This document shows positions 59,696 to 64,000 of a stretch of 64,000 bases of DNA, in pieces. Made by a program: the position numbers and the translations under genes. Numbering within the stretch: position 1 is the first letter of the stretch; every line of letters begins with the position of its first letter. The DNA comes from Pararge aegeria. Lineage: Eukaryota > Arthropoda > Insecta > Lepidoptera > Nymphalidae. The notes below the pieces were generated by a model that was not told where the DNA came from, made no database searches, and saw only the letters and a list, made by a program, of their open reading frames with translations. The DNA is taken from the NCBI RefSeq assembly GCF_905163445.1, contig NC_053183.1:17794001-17858000 (forward strand), read 5' to 3'.

Positions 59696-60875
59696 ATATG
59701 ATCTGGCCCGATTTAAAAATTCTTTCAGTGTTGGATAGCCCATTTATCGAGAAAGGCTATAGGCTATATATCATCTCGCTAAGACCAATAGGAGCTCAGC
59801 ACCAATGAAATATGTTTCAAAATCGAGCGGTTTTTTTTCCGTTTGAGAGCTTCCGCCGCGTGCGCTGCGTAAACAGTTGAAGTTTCGATAAAATCATGTA
59901 TGACATAGTTATTCCCCTTTAAAAGCTTCAAAAAAAAGTCCGCGAATTCATATGTCTATCTTTTAAGGTTGACTTATGCGCGGGAGAAGTCGCGAGGGAC
60001 CGCTAGTAAACAAAACTAAAGTCCATTTTTATCATTTGTCTTATCATGTAAACATTTTTTTGATTATTTTACCGTTACAAGTAAAAATTATAGTTGTTTT
60101 ATAAAATATAATTGAAACAATTGTGTTAAAATATATTGATAAAAACAAACAAAAGTAGTGTATTTTTCCTTCACTACAATGCACTTGGTGGGCTTATATT
60201 GTTATTGTAGGGACCCACTGTTTTTGAACTGACCCTTGAATCTAAGCCAAGACCTCGTAATGCGTAGTTCAACATATTAACCACTAGACCAACTTGACAG
60301 TAATATTACAAATAACAATTTTATATACTTACGTAGTAACACAGAACTCTAAAATTAACCTAGAGGTATTTATTCCTACGGGTGCGTATTTCGCAAATAA
60401 AATACCTACACAGGCTTGCCAATGAATGTAATTTATTAAATAACGAAAAATACGACAATTTTATTACTAAAGTGGGACCGGAGGATGTGCCCCCATTGTT
60501 GTAAAGTAGGTAATTGGTCAGTTCGGACCATTAGACCTAGGTTCAAACACCTGACAATGTTAAGGTAAAAACCTACTATTGAAATATAAAAAAAAAGTGT
60601 GTGTACTTATGTACACGCGTTAGAAGTTATACTTCTTTAGCGTAGATAAAAATATTTTCTTTAGATAAAAATCTTTTAAAAATTTTCATCTTTCGCCTTA
60701 TTCTACGTTTGTAGAAATAACGACACTAACAATAGAAAAAAAGGTATTAAACAATTATTCTTAATAAACATAATTAAATTTGGAATACTAATAGACTCAT
60801 TATCGGACAACCAAGTTTCGCTTCACTTTAAAATTTGAGCTCTTTGTACAATTGAATCAATTAAATCACCGGACA

Positions 60876-60972
60876 AGCACTTAACTTAGAAAAGTTAGAC
60901 GTGCGTGCTGGGATTCGAACTCGGACCCGAAACTGTAGTCAAAGTCCTTCCCACTGGGCTATCACCGCTTCA
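60876..60972 (-). mobile_element. Family B SINE, 5' part
   Basis: 'gcacttaacttagaaaagtt', 'gtgctgggattcgaactcgg', 'ttcccactgggctatcaccg'. Reverse orientation, 3' half missing. Confidence 0.85.
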
Positions 60973-61179
60973 AATAGCTATTCAATATTAACAAACATTC
61001 AACAGTTAACAACCTGTAAAAAACTAACAACTAGTCTTTTTTTTTCACCCGATTTTGTATGGAACTGCAGTCCATACAAAATCCTGGACCGTAGTAGTGG
61101 ATCGAAACTGCAACGTTTCCTACTAGATGACGCTACAAGACTCATGTGAAAGGCATATACTAATTTCGGCATCGACGGT

Positions 61180-61310
61180 AGGAGAGCCGTAGCTTAAATG
61201 GTGAAAGCGCTCAGGCCGCGATTGCCCGAGAGTCGCAGGTTCAAATCCTGTCGGTTCCGGAATTTTTATATGCATTTTAAATTTATAAAATTCCTCCAAA
61301 TGTAGGTAAA
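61180..61310 (+). mobile_element. tRNA-derived SINE, third family
   Basis: 'ggagagccgtagcttaaatg', 'cgctcaggccgcgattgccc', 'gagagtcgcaggttcaaatc', then an AT-rich tail. The B box is perfect, but a clean acceptor stem cannot be folded and a second copy with the same tail lies at 17640-17770. Confidence 0.75.
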
Positions 61311-61582
61311 AACACTAATAAAAATTATACAAATAGTCCATAGAAAATCGTATTAGTCGGTAATTGATAGGAGATTACCTCGGAAAATTACATAGTACAG
61401 GTATACAAGAATGGTAAGTACATTGTAGGATTGAAATTGTCTAAATCGTTCAGCCTCTTATGCGATACGATAAAACCGAAGATGCGTTCTAAATATACAT
61501 TCACACGTGCATCTTTATCCCGATGAGAGATACAGAGCAGATGCTTTCGAGACGAAAATTTAGCGGGTGCGTGTGTATTAAC

Positions 61583-61685
61583 ACCGACAGTGATAGCCTA
61601 GTGGGCTATCACTGTTAGGGCTTTGGACTCCCTTTCGGGGGTACTGAGTTTGATCCCCGGCAAAACTTTTAGAAGTTACATGGGT
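61583..61685 (+). mobile_element. Family B SINE head with 12-bp palindrome
   Basis: Head 'acagtgatagcctagtgggc', with a second, inverted 'tatcactg' straight after (61587-61598 pairs with 61604-61615), then 'tttcgggggtactgagtttg', 'atccccggcaaaacttttag'. The 3' half is missing. Confidence 0.8.
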
Positions 61686-61845
61686 TATGATAAAAATAAG
61701 AAACACTGGTCATTTGAAGTTAATGGTTTAATGGGAGCACAAAAAAAAAATATTTCAGAAGGCGAGATGCTGTGCGGTGACAGATCATGATAAAATCCTA
61801 TTGTATAGAAAAATCCTATTATAATGTTAACGATTACTTTATATT

Positions 61846-62106
61846 ATATTTTTTATATTACGGCAATACACACATCACCATCTAGCCCCAAAGTAAGCGT
61901 AGCTTGTGTTATGGGTACTAAGATAGCTGTTATATATTTTTATGAATATAATACACATAAATAAAAAACTTATGATATACAGATTAACACCCAGACACTG
62001 AAAAACATTCATGCTCATCACACAAACATTTTCCAGTTGTGGGAATCGAACTCACGGCCTTGGACTCAGAAAGCAGGGTCGCTGCAAACTGCGCCAGTCG
62101 GCCGTC
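61846..62106 (-). mobile_element. Family A SINE, full length
   Basis: 'acatcaccatctagccccaa', 'gtgggaatcgaactcacggc', 'agcagggtcgctgcaaactg', 'cgccagtcggccgtc'. Well preserved. Confidence 0.92.
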
Positions 62107-62307
62107 AATTGATATTTTCAAGGCCAATTGTATATTATTTCATAACAAATAACCGAATGAAATCTTTGAGATGTCTCTCAATAAGTTCAAATTATATAAA
62201 GCAGCTTGCAGAAAAATCCTTTTATAATGTTAAGGATCAAAAATGTTTGGGTGTGAATTGCTCTAACTTCATAGCTTAATAATAATTTACTGCGAGATGG
62301 TGAGCCG

Positions 62308-62673
62308 AAGCTACGCTTACTTTGGGGCTAGATGGCGATGTGTGTATTGTCGTAGTATATTTATTTATTTTTTTATTAATTGCTTTAACGGTGAAGGAAA
62401 ACATCGTGAGGAAACTTGCATGCCTGGGGAGTTCTCCATAATATTTTCTAAGGCTAGTCGTGACCACGATCCATGCAACTGGGTCGAAATATCGACAAAT
62501 TCAAAATATTATCGTGGTATGTACCCGTTGAACTATACTTAAGAAATAAATGCTTATAATATATGTATACACCCATTCATGATCATCACACATTTTTCCA
62601 GTTTTGGGAATCGAACCCACGGCCTTGGACTCAGTAAGAAGGGTCGCTACCCACTGTGCAAATGGACCGTCGA
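62308..62673. mobile_element. SINE mosaic: Family A tail, Family B 3' part, reversed Family A
   Basis: 62308-62375 is the plus-strand Family A 3' end ('ctacgcttactttggggcta'). It is fused without a gap to Family B body (62376-62460, 'gctttaacggtgaaggaaaa'). 62535-62673 is a reversed Family A 5' half ('gggaatcgaacccacggcct'). Confidence 0.8.
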
Positions 62674-63179
62674 TTTTGGATTCATCATTCAAGTCGGCAT
62701 GATACAGTGCGGTTTTTTAATACCCAAAGGCATCTAAAAAATCTGACTGATTGATTCTATCGTTGGTAATTAAAAATCTCTACATAATTGATGCGAATTA
62801 GTAGTTTGATTGATTTATTCATCATTTTATGACTATTTCAATACAACGGTATCCTTATAAGATAGTAAACAAAAATCTAAATTCATATATTAGAAGTATA
62901 TATATTCATATATATATACGACCGCTTAGTAGGTATGTATATGGGCGTTTTAAAAGCGGCTGCAAGCTCACGCTGTTAAGCGGGAGTCGGCTACTTCAAA
63001 TACTCGGCACTGTCTGAACGGTCTATCATCGATTCTTTGGGTAGGTACCTCATTTATTTCAATCAAAATATTTAGTAGGTAGGTACGTACCTCGTTTATT
63101 ACAATCTTAGTAGATAGCATTTGTTTGAATTGCTATCAATAATTAAACAACGGATAATCAAAATACCAAGATTTTTGAT

Positions 63180-63310
63180 TTTAGGCGTGTGGAGTCCAAT
63201 ATATCCGCAATGGGACCAGTAACCGCATTTCGGATTGGTTAATACGGCCTTAATCCCTTCTAATTGTGGGAGGAGACCCCCGCGCTGTATTGGACAGGTA
63301 ATTGATAATA
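63180..63310 (+). mobile_element. Family B SINE, 3' part
   Basis: 'taggcgtgtggagtccaata', 'tacggccttaatcccttcta', 'gggaggagacccccgcgctg', 'tggacaggtaattgataata'. Confidence 0.75.
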
Positions 63311-63609
63311 TAATTTGATAAACTTTTGGATAGACTTTATTATCATATCAATGGCTACCTATATGGGAAATTGTTATAATAGGCATTCAAGAATTCATTT
63401 TATTTTTAAATATTAATTTTTTAATTAGTCTGTTATTTTCATTTCCTTTTTTGCGTTTTTTTGTGGCTTACTTTTAATTTATTCAAATGTGACTAGTTAT
63501 TTAACGTAACAAATTGATATAATGATTAACGACAAATTTTTGCACGCCAATTTTTTTAATCTTGGCAGGATATGTGACATTAACACATTAACCCGTACTC
63601 AAACCAAAT

Positions 63610-63835
63610 AAAAATTGATTGATTGATTGATCATCAGCCTGTATTCGAGTAAGTCTTTTATGTTAAGTTCTACTCTTGATGGCTTAAAGGGGGTACGGCC
63701 ATCAATATAACACGTTCGCCAGCAGCGCCTAGTACCAGCAGACCATACATAATACATGAGCAACGTCCCGCTGCCTCGCGCTGGATAATTGCGGCGCAAC
63801 GGGCCCGGGCGCCTCACCAAACATGGCCTGGGACG
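63610..63835 (-). mobile_element. LINE 3' fragment with (TTGA)n tail
   Basis: GC-rich block read on the minus strand ('caggccatgtttggtgaggc' onward), then AT-rich sequence and a (CAAT)n tail, 'gattgattgattgatca' on the plus strand at about 63615-63632. A 73-codon frame has no recognisable domain. Interpreted as a truncated retroelement. Confidence 0.5.
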
Positions 63836-64000
63836 TTAACACGACACGACACGATCTCAGATAGCCGAGAGAAATCTCAATCAAGACCTATGCCTATGTT
63901 AGCTTCACTACATACGAATAGATCCTGTCTGTCTGTACCTATACAACGTGTAAATGAAAACCGAAATGATACTTTACAGGCACTTTTGAGTAAACCACTG

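Larger units (their letters stand above)
47305..64000. other. dlp intron or upstream region, transposon-rich
   Basis: No glypican exon was recognised in 16.7 kb; the first dlp exon(s) must lie beyond 64000. The stretch is a mosaic of SINEs, LINE fragments, Lep1-like elements and one hAT element, listed separately, with AT-rich unique sequence between. No other cellular gene found on either strand. Confidence 0.65.

Noticed and set aside
61190..61262. tRNA gene (perfect B box GGTTCAAATCC)
   Set aside because: A proper acceptor stem cannot be formed, and a second copy with the same tail (17640-17770) shows it is a SINE head.
63599..63820. 73-codon minus-strand frame as a new gene
   Set aside because: Ends in a (CAAT)n-tailed retroelement context without a recognisable domain.

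Overview
This is eukaryotic DNA from a moth or butterfly (Lepidoptera). It is AT-rich, its genes are split by GT-AG introns, and it is crowded with short interspersed repeats of kinds I know from lepidopteran genomes: two tRNA-derived SINE families, non-LTR retrotransposon 3' tails, and degenerate 'CCCGCGACTTCGTCCGCG' elements of the Lep1/Helitron-like type. A nymphalid butterfly is my guess, at low confidence. There is no rRNA, no bona fide tRNA and no CRISPR array.

Three conserved protein-coding genes can be built exon by exon with consistent splice phases. (1) Minus strand, 12789 down to 548 and continuing past the left edge: the large subunit of general transcription factor IIF (TFIIF-alpha, RAP74, GTF2F1). 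Nine coding exons are visible; the C-terminal winged-helix exons lie outside. (2) Plus strand, 13337-20193: a complete nine-exon gene for a KLHDC4-type kelch-repeat protein of 502 residues. Genes 1 and 2 are head to head, with 547 bp between start codons. (3) Minus strand, 47304 down to 25710: a GPC4/6-class glypican orthologous to Drosophila dally-like (dlp). Nine coding exons and the stop codon are visible; the signal-peptide and N-terminal exon(s) lie beyond the right edge. Genes 2 and 3 converge on 21102-25709.

Layout: 1-12789 TFIIF-alpha exons in repeat-rich introns, including a six-unit ~140-bp tandem array (710-1547) and a 5'-truncated LINE (8865-9640); 12790-13336 shared promoter; 13337-21101 KLHDC4 gene with 3' UTR; 21102-25709 repeat-poor convergent intergenic or 3' UTR sequence; 25710-47304 dlp; 47305-64000 dlp intron or upstream sequence made almost entirely of transposon debris, with one well-preserved hAT element (52765-54171) that still has perfect terminal inverted repeats and an 8-bp target-site duplication.

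The three genes have unrelated roles: Pol II initiation, an ill-defined kelch adaptor, and a cell-surface heparan sulfate co-receptor for morphogens. They are neighbours, not a pathway. I found no convincing new biological system. The most informative unusual structures are the hAT element with inverted hexamer arrays, the LINE-tail satellite next to a splice acceptor, several near-perfect hairpins, and the insect-type insertion in dlp with two candidate convertase sites.
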